Origin: Bog-756 sp963699085
GTDB lineage: Bacteria > Actinomycetota > Acidimicrobiia > Acidimicrobiales > RAAP-2
Length of the DNA: 64,000 nucleotides
Assembly: GCA_963699085.1 (NCBI GenBank)
Contig: CAVOTH010000004.1
Span: 186,001-250,000, forward strand
Direction: 5' to 3'
This document shows positions 18,558-29,086 of the stretch, piece after piece (within the stretch, counting starts at the first letter, position 1; every line of letters starts with the position of its first letter). Below the pieces are notes generated by a model. It ran no database searches and was not told the DNA's origin. It saw nothing but the letters and a program-made list of their open reading frames with translations. The position numbers and the translations under genes are program-made.

Positions 18558-18989
18558 TCAGTGATAGGCCAGCTCGTCCACGGCGCGCAGGCGAGCGACC
18601 AGGGCGCTCAGGAGCCTGCGGGTCAGTGCCGGAGACGTCTGCAGGATGCGCTGGAAGTGACGCTGGCGGATGACCAATAGAGTCATCTCGGAGTCACTGG
18701 TCACCGACGCGGTCCGGGGACCGCTGTCCAACAGCGCCAGTTCGCCGAAGTGGTCACCCGGGCCGAGCGAGGAGACGGGCCGACCATCGCGGACCACTGA
18801 CGCATTTCCGGCGAGGACCACGAAGAAGAGGAGGCCTGCCTCTCCCTGCTCGACGAGCAGGGTCCCCGACGGCACGACGACCTTCTCGTGCACCTTGGTG
18901 ATCTTGCGGAGCTCAGCCCGGGAGCATCCCGAAAACAGCCAGACGTGCCGCAGCTCCGGGTACTCGTCGCCATCCCCCACGTACCGCAC
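18558..18989 (-). CDS. Stand-alone cyclic-nucleotide-binding domain protein
   Basis: 143-residue cNMP-binding (CAP-like) domain. The phosphate-binding cassette is intact in SLGPGDHFGELALLDSGPRT; the start of the domain is LRHVWLFSGCSRAELRKITK. Nothing remains for a C-terminal HTH or kinase, so it is a sensor or adaptor, not a CRP-type activator. It is transcribed leftward, 135 bp from a universal stress protein gene running the other way and upstream of a cyclase-domain protein, suggesting local cAMP/cGMP signalling. Confidence 0.87.
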   Translation of the reverse strand: MRYVGDGDEYPELRHVWLFSGCSRAELRKITKVHEKVVVPSGTLLVEQGEAGLLFFVVLAGNASVVRDGRPVSSLGPGDHFGELALLDSGPRTASVTSDSEMTLLVIRQRHFQRILQTSPALTRRLLSALVARLRAVDELAYH

Positions 18990-19124
18990 AGTACCGGAGA
19001 CGGGCCGGAGGCACTCCAGTCATTCGAACGAGCCGCAGCACGACTGACGCATTAAGGTTCGAACCGGGTCGCACTCATGGGCTCAACTGCGGCTCCCACG
19101 GCGGGGGCAAAGGAGATGACGGGA

Positions 19125-19550
19125 ATGTTCGAGAACATCGTGGTGGGAGCAGATGGGTCTGCCACCGCCCAGAAAGCAGTCGAAGCTGCCGCCGATATGG
19201 CTCAGCTACACGGAGCGAGGCTGCATGTGGTGAGTGCGTCCAGTGCGGAGCAGGGGCCGCCTCGAAGTGCGGTCGGCGGCTACGTCGAGCCGGCTCATCC
19301 GGCCACGACGTTGTTGGAGTCCCTGGCCCAGATCGGGAAGGATCGGGGGATAGAACCGATCATGCATGCAGCGTCGGGCGCACCAGCCGACGCCGTTGTT
19401 GCGGTTGCCGACGAGGTCGGTGCCGACTTGATCGTGGTCGGCAACAAGGGGATGAAAGGGGCCAGGAGGGTTCTTGGAAGTGTCCCGAACTCCGTTGCCC
19501 ACAGTGCGCCTTGCTCGGTGCTGATCTTCGACAGCATCGGAGCTGATTGA
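19125..19550 (+). CDS. Universal stress protein (UspA family)
   Basis: 141-residue Usp with N-terminal FENIVVGADGSATAQKAVEA and the ATP-binding signature GNKGMKGARRVLGSVPNS (G-x2-G-x9-G-S), so an ATP-binding type. I choose the ATG at 19125, nine bases after AAGGAG; an ATG at 19116 overlaps that ribosome binding site, and a GTG/ATG further up (19077) adds a low-complexity tail. It lies between the cNMP-binding protein (divergent) and the cyclase-ATPase. 190 bp with nothing recognisable separates it from the latter. Confidence 0.9.
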   Translation: MFENIVVGADGSATAQKAVEAAADMAQLHGARLHVVSASSAEQGPPRSAVGGYVEPAHPATTLLESLAQIGKDRGIEPIMHAASGAPADAVVAVADEVGADLIVVGNKGMKGARRVLGSVPNSVAHSAPCSVLIFDSIGAD

Positions 19551-19740
19551 CCGGAGGCTTCACCGGCAGCACAACAAGTGGAATGACGGACAACTGTTGA
19601 ATACCGCGGTGGCGGACGCCTTTGACCGACACTCCAACGAGCCTCTGTGAATGGAGGCGGTGATCCCCGGACTCCTCAAGGGCGCGCCAATCCCGGACTC
19701 GCCTACGGTGTGAGGTCGAACCGGCTGACTGGGGGCCCCC

Positions 19741-22700
19741 ATGGCCATTGAGAATGTCGCGATCCTGTTCACCGACATCGTGGGCTCGACGGAACTGTCC
19801 CAGCGGCTTTCGCCCGAGGGTGCTGACGAGGTCCGCCGGGGCCACTTCTCGATCCTCCGTCAGGCCATCGCCGAGACGGGTGGCACCGAGGTCAAGAACC
19901 TCGGTGACGGGATCATGGTGGTCTTCCCCACGGCTTCGGCGGCGCTGTCCTGCGCGGTAAGCATGCAGCAGGGCGTGGACCTGGACAACCGCGGGTTGGA
20001 CCAACCCCTGGGGCTTCGTGTGGGCCTCAGCGGGGGCGAAGCGACCAAAGAGGCCGACGACTACTTCGGCGACCCGGTCATCGAGGCTGCCCGGCTGTCC
20101 GCGATGGCCGAAGGCGGGCAGATCCTGGCCGCGGACCTGGTCCGGGCCAGCGCCGGTCGACGCAGTGGACACCAGTGCCGTTCGATCGGCGAGGTACGTC
20201 TGAAGGGGCTTCCCGATCCGGTCCAAACCGTCGAAGTGCTCTGGGAGGCGCTCGGCGCTGTCGCACCAGGAAACACAGTCCCTCTGCCTGGACGACTCAG
20301 CGTCCGGACCGGTGCCGCAGTTGTCGGTCGTGAGGTCGAGTTGGCCACGATCGCCGAAGTGGCCAAGCGAGTCACTGGCGGCGAGGGTCGTGAAATCATC
20401 CTCATTGCCGGAGAGGCGGGACTCGGCAAGACCACGCTGGTGGCAGAGGCGGCGCGCACTGCCTTCGACACCGGATCGATCGTCCTGTTCGGGCATTCGG
20501 AAGAGGATCTCGCCATCCCCTATGGGGTGTTCGCAGAGGCACTCGCCCACTACGTCACCCACGCGCCCGAGGATCAACTTCGGGCACATGTGAAAGCGCA
20601 CGGCTCAGAGCTGGCCCCGCTCGTCCCGGCTCTCCTCAGCCGAATCCCCGACCTACCACCGTCCAAATCCACCGACTCCGATACTGAGCGGTTCCTGGTC
20701 TTTGCCGCCGCGGTGGGTCTGCTGGCCCAGGCGTCCAAAGAACAACCCGTGGTCCTGGTCCTCGACGATCTGCAGTGGGCCGATAGAGGGAGCCTGTTGC
20801 TGCTCCGCCATCTGGCGGCCTCCGAGCAGGTACCGCGGGTGCTCATCCTCGGCACCTACCGGGACAATGAACTGTCACGGTCCGACGCGTTGGTCGATGC
20901 GCTGGCTGCGCTTCGACACGAAGGTCGAGTGCATCGGATCGATCTGACCGGCTTGGACGATGCCGGGGTGGTCGCCCTCATGGAGGCGGTCGCCGGGTAC
21001 AGGCTGGAAGACGCTGCTGTCGGCCTCGCCCATGTTGTCCACCGGGAGACCGACGGAAACCCGTTCTTCGTGAGTGAGGTGCTGCGCAACCTCACCGAGA
21101 CCGGGGCGATCTACCAGGACGCCACCGGCAGGTGGGTGGCCGACGACTCGCTGGACCAGGTGGCGCTGCCTGACAGCGTGCGGGAGGTGGTCGGCGCCAG
21201 GGTCGCACGCCTCGGCTCCGAAGCTGGACGGATCCTCTCGATTGCCGCAGTCATCGGACGGGATTTCGATCTCGATGTTCTGGCCCTCGCCACCAAGACC
21301 ACCCAGGACGAGCTTCTGGACATCATGGAGGCGGCGGCCGCAGCAGCCCTGGTTCGCGAACCGGCGGACGTCTCCGGCCGGTACCACTTCGCCCACGCCC
21401 TCATCCGGCACACCTTGTACGAGGACCTGGGGCCGAACCGTCGGGCACAGGCCCATCGGCAGGTGGCTGAGGCCTTGGAGGACATCTGCGGATCGCGCCC
21501 CGGCGCCCGTGTCGGCGAACTGGCCCGCCACTGGGTCTACGCCGCACATCCGGACGCCCTCACCAAGGCTGTCGACTATCTGCGCCAGGCGGGCAACGCC
21601 GCCCTCAGTGCCCTCGCACCAGCTGACACGCTGAGCCATTACACCCAAGCTCTCGACCTCTACGCCCTGGCCGATGACCACGACCCCATCCTCGGGGTTG
21701 ACCTGGCCATCGGGCTCGGTACCGCCCAACGTCAGACGGGCGATCCGAGCTATCGCGCCACCTTGCTCGATGCGTCTCGCCGGGCCGCCGACCTCGGTGA
21801 TACCGATCGCCTGGTGGCCGCTGCCCTCGCCAACAACCGGGGTTGGTTCAGTGCCGCCGGTGTCATTGACACCGAGAGGGTGGAAGTCCTGGAGACAGCC
21901 CTCAATCGGCTTCCCACCGACCACAGTGCCAGGGCGCTGGTGCTCTCCACCTTGTGTTCAGAACTCGCCTACGGGAGCTCCCTCGAACGCCGCCAGGCTT
22001 TGGCTGACGAAGCCGTGGCCATTGCGGAGTCGAGCGGTGACGACGCCCTCATTGTGCGCGTGCTCAACAACCTTTGTGCCCCACTATTCGTGCCCTCACT
22101 GCACGAGCAATCACTGGCTCGGACGGCGGATAGCTTGGTTCGCGCCAAGCGGTTAGGTGACCCTGTACTGCTTTTCTTTGCTGTCTTCTGGCACTCATAT
22201 GTTGCCTCTCAGGACAGTGATATCGACGAAATGGATCGCTGTCTCATCCTCATTGCGTCACTTGCTGAGAGACTCGAACAGCCGATGATGAGTTGGGGCG
22301 TTACCGGATATCGCGCTGCCGCGCAGCGTTGATTGCCGGGGATATCGACCGGGGCGAAGAGTTGGCCACGGAAGCCCTCGAGATCGGCACCGACAGCGGA
22401 CAGCCAGACGCCTCCCTCTTCTTCGGTACACACCTCATCGGCGTGTACCAACGACGTGGGACCTTGGGTGAACTAGCGCCACTGCTGGAGCAGATGGTGG
22501 CCGACGCTCCCACTGTGTCCCGGGCACTAACTGCGGTGCTAGCTCTTGCTCCACGCGGAAGCGGATCGGATCGAGGACGCTGGTCGCCTCTTGCAGGAGC
22601 TTGCGAACACCGGCTTCGAGATCCCCATGGACAGTGTCTGGCTTACCGCAGTGGTCGAGTACGCCGACGCGGCCATCGAAGTTCGGGACCCGAAATACGC

Positions 22701-23055
22701 CCGTCCGCTGTTCGACCTGCTCCTTCCGTGGGCCGATCAGTTCTCCACTATCGGCATGGCCGGGGCTGAGGGCCCAGTCAGCTATTACCTCGGTGGTCTC
22801 GCCACCGTCCTCGGCCGGTACAGCGAGGCAGACAGCTATTTCGCCCGTGCCGCAAGGGTCAACGACCGGGTGGGGGCCAGATTCTTCGCCGCCCGGACAG
22901 GGCTCCGCTGGGGACAGATGCTGTCGACGAGAAACGCAGCCGGCGACGCCGAGATGGCTCGCGAGCTTCTGGCCAAGGCGCACAGCACCGCCGTGGAACA
23001 TGGGTACGGGAACGTGGAGCGACGTGCTGCCGCGGCGCTCCAAAACCTGGACTGA
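19741..23055 (+). CDS. Adenylate/guanylate cyclase-AAA ATPase-TPR protein (frameshifted near 22325 and 22545)
   Basis: About 1100 residues once two frame changes are bridged. Domain order: class III nucleotide cyclase (residues 1-170; VAILFTDIVGSTELSQRL, NLGDGIMVVFPTA, DDYFGDPVIEAARLSAMA); AAA/NB-ARC-like ATPase (Walker A GEAGLGKTT near 223, Walker B VVLVLDDLQWAD near 338); winged-helix region; then TPR-like helices. The metal Asp of the cyclase is present in FTDIVG. The first frame ends at 22332, a second frame carries LIAGDIDRGEELATEALEIG, and the first frame resumes near 22546 with ADRIEDAGRLLQELA and ends at 23055. No LuxR-type HTH follows. Probably a signal-responsive cyclase or a protein with a regulatory cyclase domain. 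Confidence 0.85.
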
Positions 23056-23129
23056 GCCCTGGCGGCCGGTTCCCCCGAGTCTTGAACCCGCCCGGTTGCA
23101 CCGGTTCTCCGATGGACTCGGTCGACAGA

Positions 23130-24312
23130 TCAGTCGGCGTCGCGGGCGCGGGTCAGGAGGCCGCGAGCGATGACCAGGCGCTGGATCTCGTTGGTGCCCT
23201 CGCCGATGACCATGAGCGGCGCGTCCCGGTAGTAGCGCTCGACGGGTAGCTCGGTGGTATAGCCCATGCCCCCGTGGATCCGCATCGACTCGGTGGCCAG
23301 TTCGAGCGCGGTCTCACTGGCGAAGAGCTTGGCCATGCCGGCCTCGACGTCACAGCGGAGCCCGGCGGCTTTGCGTTCGGCGGCGTTCCTGGTGAGCAGG
23401 CGGGCCGCCTCGAGCCGCGTGGCCATGTCGGCCAACTTGAGTTGGATGGCCTGGTGCTCCGCGATGGGCTTACCGAAGGTTTCGCGCTGGCGGGCATAGA
23501 AGAGAGCGGCGTCGAAGGCGGCCCGGGCGACGCCGACGGCCCGGGCGGCGATGTTGATGCGTCCGACCTCGAGCACCCCCAGGATCTGGGGCAGCCCGCG
23601 TCCGGACTCGCCGATGAGGTTGGCGACCGGGATCCGATGGTCGACATAGGACATCTCGACCGTCTCGACCCCGCGGTAGCCCAACTTGCCGACATGTTTG
23701 CTGACCGAGATGCCCCCGGACCGGGGTCCGGGCTCTTTCTCCACGATGAAGGCGGAGATGCCTTCCTCGGTGCGGGCGGCCAGGGCGACGATCCCGGCCC
23801 GCTCGCCATTGGTCACCCAGGCCTTGGTGCCGTTGACCACGTACTCGTCCCCGTCCCGCGACGCCTTGCACGAGATGTTGCGGGTGTCGCTGCCGGCGTC
23901 GGGCTCCGACAGTGACAGTGCGCCGCGGCGGTCGCCGGCCGCCATGGTGGGGAGCCAGCGCTGCTTCTGCTCCTGGCTGCCGTGGGCCATGATCAGCGTG
24001 GCGGCCATGGTGTGGGTGTTGATGACACCGGTCAGGCTCATCCAGCCGTAGGCCAACTCCTCGATGACCCCGATGTAGGTCAGTAGGTCCAGGCCGAGGC
24101 CGCCGTAGGCCTCGGGGATGGTCACGCCGAAGAGACCGAGATCGCGCATCTGGGCCACGATGTCGGCCGGATACGTGTCGTCGTGCTCGAGGTCGGATGC
24201 CACCGGAATGACCTCGTTGGCCACGAAGCGGCGGACGGTGTCGATGATCTCGGCGTCGGACGTCCGGGTCGGTGGGAGCCGCGGTAGTAGAAGGAGAGGG
24301 CTCCGGGGTCAT
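23130..24312 (-). CDS. Acyl-CoA dehydrogenase, canonical short/medium-chain type (N-terminal frameshift)
   Basis: Flavoprotein beta-oxidation enzyme. GVTIPEAYGGLGLDLLTYIG, SLSEPDAGSDTRN, WVTNGERAGI and the C-terminal IHGGMGYTTELPVERYYRD with VIGEGTNEIQRLVIARGLL. Unlike the other complete ACADs here it keeps the catalytic-base Glu of EGTxxIQR, so it should work as an ordinary homotetramer. The main frame runs from 24224, but the natural N terminus (ATG at 24312, MTPEPSPSTTAAPT then SDAEIIDTVRRFVANEV) needs a frame change near 24255. Divergent from the ligase operon across a palindrome. Confidence 0.88.
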
Positions 24313-24335
24313 GGTGGAGAACGATACATTCCACC
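24313..24335. promoter_or_regulatory. Inverted repeat between divergent ACAD and ligase genes (candidate operator)
   Basis: GGTGGA and TCCACC arms separated by 11 bp, with inner GAAC/ATTC-like symmetry. It abuts the ATG of the leftward ACAD and lies 40 bp before the rightward ligase, a position suited to a TetR-type repressor such as those at 29-30.5 kb. Confidence 0.4.
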
Positions 24336-24375
24336 AGTGTTGACGTCGATCTCCCGGACGAGAAGAATCTTCCCG

Positions 24376-25902
24376 ATGCCCCCCCTGATGCACGACGCGC
24401 TGCACCGGGCCGCCGTGCAGTTCGGGGATCGCGACGCCGTATTGGCCGGCGATGACCGTTGGTCCTTCCGCGACCTGGACGACGCCAGCACCGACTTCGC
24501 ACGGCATCTCGCGATCCCGCGGGGTACGACGGGGCGACCGGGTGGCCATGATGACGTCGAACCGGCCGGAGTTCGTGGTGGCGATCAACGGCATCAGCAA
24601 GATCGGGGCCGCGGCGGTGCTCCTCAGCCCGGCCTGGAAGGCGGTCGAAACCGCCCACGCCCTGGAGCTCACCGGTCCCGTTCACGCGGTGGCCGACGGT
24701 CCGGCCGTCGATCTGCTGGCGGGGCTGATCGGCGAGGACAACGGTCACCGACCTCGACCAACCCGAGCCCAGGGACGCCGCCGGGGACCGGCCGCCGACG
24801 GCGCCATGCCGGAGGTCGCCATAGACGACGGGGACGAGGTGGTGCTGGTCTTCAGCTCCGGCACCACCGGCCTGCCCAAGGCGGTCCGCCACACCCACCG
24901 CTCGATGGGTTGTGCCACGGCGGACTGGTGCGCCACGCTCGGGGCTCGGCCCGGACGACCGATTCCAGGTGGCGACGCCGCCCTCGCACATCCTCGGCCT
25001 GCTCAACCTGCTGGCCGCGGCGTCGGCCGGGGCCACCGTGCGCCTGCACCGGCGGTTCGACCTCGACGAGGTGCTGCAGCGCATCGAGTCCGAGCGGATG
25101 ACCCTCGAGATGGCCGTGGCGCCGATCGCGCTGGCCATGGCCAACCACCCGGACATCGAGCGCTACGACCTGTCGTCGCTGCGCTACATCATGTGGGGGG
25201 CGACGCCGGTGAGCGAGCACGTGGCCCGGGTCGTGACCGAGCGGACAGGGGTGCGGTGGCTCCCGGCCTACGGGGCCAGCGAGGTGCCGGTCATCGCCTG
25301 CAACCCGGTGCAGGACCCGGGATCCTGGCGGCTCGACTCGGCCGGCCTCCCACCCGAAGGGGTGGAGCTGCGGGTCGCCGACCTCGACACCGGCGAGGTC
25401 CTGCCGTCCGGGGGGATCGGCGAGATCCAGGTGTCGAGCCCGTCGGTGATGGCCGGGTACCTCCCCGAGGAGGAGACGGCGAGTGCCTTCGCCGACGGGT
25501 GGTACCGCACCGGTGACGTCGGCTGGCTGGAGCCCGAGGGATGGGTCCACCTGACCGACCGCTCCAAGGAGATGATCAAGGTCAACGGGTTCCAGGTGGC
25601 GCCGGCCGAGGTCGAGGAGGTCCTGCGCAGCCACCCGTCGGTCCTCGACTGCGCGGTCTTCGGCCTGGCCGACGAGCGGGCGGGTGAGGTGCCGGTGGCC
25701 GTGGTGCAGGTGGACCCGGACCGGCCTGCCACCGCCGAGGAGATCCAAGAGCTGGTGGCCGGATCACTGGCCACGTACAAACAGGTCCGGCACGTGGTCT
25801 TCGTCGACGCCATCCCCCGACTGCCCTCGGGCAAGGTCCTGCGGCGCACACTCCGCGACGAGTGGACGCCGGTCCTCCTGGCTGCGGGACGAGAACGCCT
25901 GA
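24376..25902 (+). pseudogene. AMP-forming acyl-CoA synthetase, frameshifted
   Basis: Ligase of about 500 residues spread over several frames. Pieces: AVLAGDDRWSFRDLDDASTD; GDRVAMMTSNRPEFVVAING; the A3 motif VFSSGTTGLPKAVRHTHRSM; then in a third frame PPSHILGLLNLLAAASAGAT, YGASEVPV, GWYRTGDVGWLEPEGW and the Lys motif PRLPSGKVLRRTLRDEW. Frame changes occur near 24530, within 24740-24790, and near 24945. Near the end another must move the frame to the TGA at 25900-25902, which overlaps the ACAD ATG as TGATG. The motifs are intact, so sequencing error is likely. It would activate the acid degraded by the next three genes. Confidence 0.8.
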
Positions 25903-26930
25903 TGGACGTCCGCCTCTCGTCCGAGCAACAGGCCCTCCGCGACTCGGTGGCCCAGGTGGTCGACCGCCTCGGGCCGGACACGGTGCGCGACCTCGACGAC
26001 GCCGAGCGGTCGCGCCAAGCTCGACGCCGCCGTGGCCGCCTCGGGCTGGCGCGAGCTCCGGGTCCCGATCGAGGGATCGGGCGCCACTGGCGTCCGGGGT
26101 CGAAGCGGCGGTCGTCGCCGAGGAGCTCGGCCGTGGTCTGGCCGATACGGCGTTCCTCGGGCCCACGCTGGCCGCCGAACTGCGGAGGCTGGCCGGTGCG
26201 CCGCCGGCCGGCCCGGCCGAGACCGTCGCGTTCACCGGCTCGCTGGCCGCCGCCGCCGTGGCCGATCCCGGGGTGCCACCCGGCACCGTCGCCCCCGACG
26301 CCCAGGGGGCGACCACTGCGCTGGTGCTGGTACCCGACGGCAGGGGCCACGCGCTGGCCTCGGTCACGTTGGGCCCGGCCGGCCCCGGCACCGACCTGAC
26401 CCGGCCCGGGGCCGTGGTGCAGCCGGGGTCGGCGATGCCGGTGGAGGGAGCGGGAGTGCACCCGCTTGACCGACGACGACCTGTCGACGTGGACGGCGCT
26501 CGGCCTGGCGCTCGGCTGTGCCGACCTGGTCGGGGTGATGCGTGGTGCGGTGGACCTCGCCGTCGGGTACGCGTCCGACCGTCGCCAGTTCGACCGGCCC
26601 ATCGGTTCGTTCCAGGCCGTGCAACACCTGCTGGCCGACGCCTTCGTGCTCATGGAGGGATCACGCAGCGTGGCCCTCCACGCCGCCTGGTCGGTCGACG
26701 CCCTCGAGCCCGACGACGCACTGGCCGCCGCCGCGGCGGCCAAGGCCTACTGCGCCCGCGCCGGCGCGCACCGTGTGCGAGACCGCCATCCAGGTGCACG
26801 GGGGCATCGGCAACACCTGGGAGTGTCTGGCCCACGTCTTCTTGCGACGAGCGCTCCTGTCCGCCGATCTTCTCGGCGGTGTGGGTCCGAGCCTCGACCG
26901 GGTCGTCGCCCACCACGGGATCGGAGGTGA
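25902..26930 (+). pseudogene. Acyl-CoA dehydrogenase, beta-type partner, frameshifted
   Basis: ACAD of about 340 residues read from at least four frames: VRLSSEQQALRDSVAQVVDR at the N terminus, EAAVVAEELGRGLADTAFLG, TWTALGLALGCADLVGVMRG, YASDRRQFDRPIGSFQAVQH and CETAIQVHGGIGNTWECLAH with FLRRALLSADLLGG. As in the other beta-type partners no GGTxxIQR motif follows. Frame changes lie near 26010, 26090, 26460 and 26765. Its TGA at 26928-26930 overlaps the GTG of the next ACAD. The first frame is continuous with the ligase upstream, but the TGATG junction shows that this is not a genuine fusion. Confidence 0.78.
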
Positions 26931-28066
26931 CCGTGGACTTCGGTGACGCTCCCCGAAGAGGCCGAGTTCCGCCTGCGGCTGCGGGCCTGGCTCGACGTGA
27001 ACAATCCGGGCCTGCTCGGCCTCGTCGACCGACGACGAGTACTGGTCGGCCAGGCGGCATGGCACCAGGTCGCTCTACGACGGCGGCTTCTTCGGGGTCG
27101 ACGTGGCCGAGTTCCATCGGCGGTCAGGGACTCCCGAGCGTCTACGACGTCATCGTCGACGACGAGCTCGCCGCCGCCGGGGCGCCGCCCCGACCGAGCC
27201 TGGGCTATCTGGTGGAGGGAATCCTCGAGCACGCCGACGACGACGTGCAGGCCCGCTTCCTTCCCGGGATCGTCAACGGTCGGGACCGGTGGTGCCAGGG
27301 GTTCAGCGAGCCCGATGCCGGGTCCGACCTGGCGTCGCTGCGGACCCGGGCCGACCGGGACGGGGACGAGTACGTCATCACCGGGCACAAGGTGTGGACG
27401 AGCTACTCCGACGACGCCGAGTGGTGCCTGGTGCTGGCCAGGACCGATCACGAGGTCGCCCGGCACAAGGGCATCTCGGCCTTCGCCCTCCCGATGGGCC
27501 AACCCGGCGTCGAGCAGCGGCCCCTGCCCATGATCAACGGGATCACCAAGGAGTTCGGCGAGGTGCTCTTCGACGGAGCCCGGGTGCCGGCGGCCAACAT
27601 GATCGGACGGCCGGGGGAGGGGTGGCCGCTGGCCATGACCATCGTGAGCCACGAGCGGGAGCCGCACGAGCTGGGGTTCGCCGGTCGTTACGTCAAGCAG
27701 GTGAAGGACCTGGTGGCCCGCGTGAGCGCCGACCCCGGGGCGTACGACGCCGAGCAGGTCCGGGATCTGGCCTGGGCTATCGTCGAATCGGAGATGTTGC
27801 GGCTGCACGTCCGTCGTCGGCTCTCCGACCGTCTCGACGGGATCGTGCACGGACCGGAGGGATCAGTGGACAAGTTGCTCATGACCTGGACGGAACAGGC
27901 GGTGGGGCATGCCGCACTCTCGATCGGCGGTGCCCGGGCGACCGGACCCGACGACACGCTCATGAAGGTGTACCTCTACAGCCGGGCCCAGAGCGTCATG
28001 GGCGGGACCTCCCAGATCCAACGGAACCTGGTGGCCAGCCGGATCCTGCGCCTCCCCACGTCATGA
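26927..28066 (+). CDS. Acyl-CoA dehydrogenase, alpha-type partner (N-terminal frameshifts)
   Basis: About 379 residues. From about 27120 one frame is clean: GLPSVYDVIVDDELAAAGAP, WCQGFSEPDAGSDLASLRTR, YVITGHKVWTSYSDDAEWCL, INGITKEFGEVLFDGARVPA, and SVMGGTSQIQRNLVASRILR. The catalytic Glu of MCAD-like enzymes is Gly, as at 5098-6396 and 35580-36731. The N terminus (VDFGD, then EEAEFRLRLRAWLDVNNPGL, then SLYDGGFFGVDV-like sequence) jumps frame near 26945, 27020 and 27110. Start GTG at 26927 overlaps the previous stop; 26933 is an alternative. The stop overlaps the crotonase ATG. Confidence 0.88.
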   Translation: MTVDFGDAPRRGRVPPAAAGLARREQSGPARPRRPTTSTGRPGGMAPGRSTTAASSGSTWPSSIGGQGLPSVYDVIVDDELAAAGAPPRPSLGYLVEGILEHADDDVQARFLPGIVNGRDRWCQGFSEPDAGSDLASLRTRADRDGDEYVITGHKVWTSYSDDAEWCLVLARTDHEVARHKGISAFALPMGQPGVEQRPLPMINGITKEFGEVLFDGARVPAANMIGRPGEGWPLAMTIVSHEREPHELGFAGRYVKQVKDLVARVSADPGAYDAEQVRDLAWAIVESEMLRLHVRRRLSDRLDGIVHGPEGSVDKLLMTWTEQAVGHAALSIGGARATGPDDTLMKVYLYSRAQSVMGGTSQIQRNLVASRILRLPTS

Positions 28067-28850
28067 GCGCCTACCGACTCACCGACGAGCTCGCAGGTCG
28101 AGGACGACGGGCCGGTCCGGGTCGTCCGGATGAACCGGCCCGACCAACTCAACGCCACCAACCACGGGCTCCACCAGGGGCTGGCCGAACTGTTCCCCCA
28201 GATCGACGCCGATACCGACGCCCGGGCGGTCGTGCTCACCGGCAACGGTCGGGCGTTCTCGGCGGGCGGCGACTTCACCTACCTCGACGAGCTGTCCAAG
28301 GACGAGTCGCTCCGGCGGGAGACCCTCGTCCACGGCCGGCAGATCGTGACCGGCATGGTGAAGTGCCGGGTGCCCATCGTGGCCGCCGTCAACGGGCCGG
28401 CGGTGGGGCTGGGCTGCAGCCTGGTCGCCCTGTCGGACATCGTCTACATGGCCGAGAGCGCGCACCTGGCCGATCCCCACGTCATGATCGGTCTGGTGGC
28501 CGCCGACGGGGGACCGGTCACCTGGCCGCTCCTGACCAGCCTGCAGCTGGCCAAGGAGTACGCCCTCACCGGCGACCGCATCCCGGCCGAGCGGGCCGCC
28601 CAGATGGGGCTGGTCAACCACGTGTGTGCGGACGATGTCGTGCTCGAACAGGCCGCTGGCCTGTGCCCACCGGATCGCCGGGCTGCCACGTCAGGCGGTG
28701 GAGGACACCAAGCGCATCCTCAACCTCCACCTCGAGCGGGCCGTCGTGGCCACGCTGGACTTCGCCCTGGCCGCCGAGGACCGGTCGTTCACCTCACCTG
28801 AACTGCGCGCCAACCTCGACCGATTCCTCGCCCCGCGCGAGGAACGCTAG
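28063..28850 (+). CDS. Enoyl-CoA hydratase/isomerase (crotonase), frameshifted at both ends
   Basis: Crotonase-fold enzyme of about 262 residues that hydrates or isomerises an enoyl-CoA. Central frame 28130-28650: RMNRPDQLNATNHGLHQGLA, VVLTGNGRAFSAGGDFTYLD (first oxyanion loop), PIVAAVNGPAVGLGCSLVAL (second loop) and YALTGDRIPAERAAQMGLVN. The first ~20 residues and the last ~65 (HRIAGLPRQAVEDTKRILNL to the TAG at 28848) are in other frames; changes are near 28100 and 28660. ATG overlaps the preceding ACAD stop. Completes a ligase-ACAD-ACAD-hydratase operon. The 185 bp that follow hold only a palindrome. Confidence 0.85.
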
Positions 28851-28994
28851 GCCCGAGGAAGAGGAGCGGTAGTGCTCGAGGAATAGGGAACACGTGTGGA
28901 TGCGGGACCCGGGATGGATCGACCGCCGGCGAAACCAGGTTCCCGATCTGGTCCCGGAGTGTCGCAGACGGCGGAATCGGGGTGTCGCAGTGTG

Positions 28995-29010
28995 GGAATC
29001 CGACGATTCC
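28995..29010. promoter_or_regulatory. Inverted repeat upstream of a TetR gene (candidate operator)
   Basis: GGAATC-CGAC-GATTCC, a perfect 6-bp dyad with a 4-bp spacer, located 26 bp before the first possible ATG (29036) of the TetR gene. The position fits autoregulation. A GTGTCGCAG motif is repeated just before it (near 28960 and 28981). Confidence 0.4.
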
Positions 29011-29086
29011 GTCACCTCAAGTAGACTGGACCCCGATGGCCGAAAGTGAACTCGACGTCGAAGAGCCAGTTGGCGGGGAGCAGGCG

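Noticed and set aside
24912..26399. A continuous frame joining the acyl-CoA ligase to the following ACAD (apparent fusion)
   Set aside because: The TGATG at 25900-25904 and the frame jumps on both sides show two coupled genes joined by indels.
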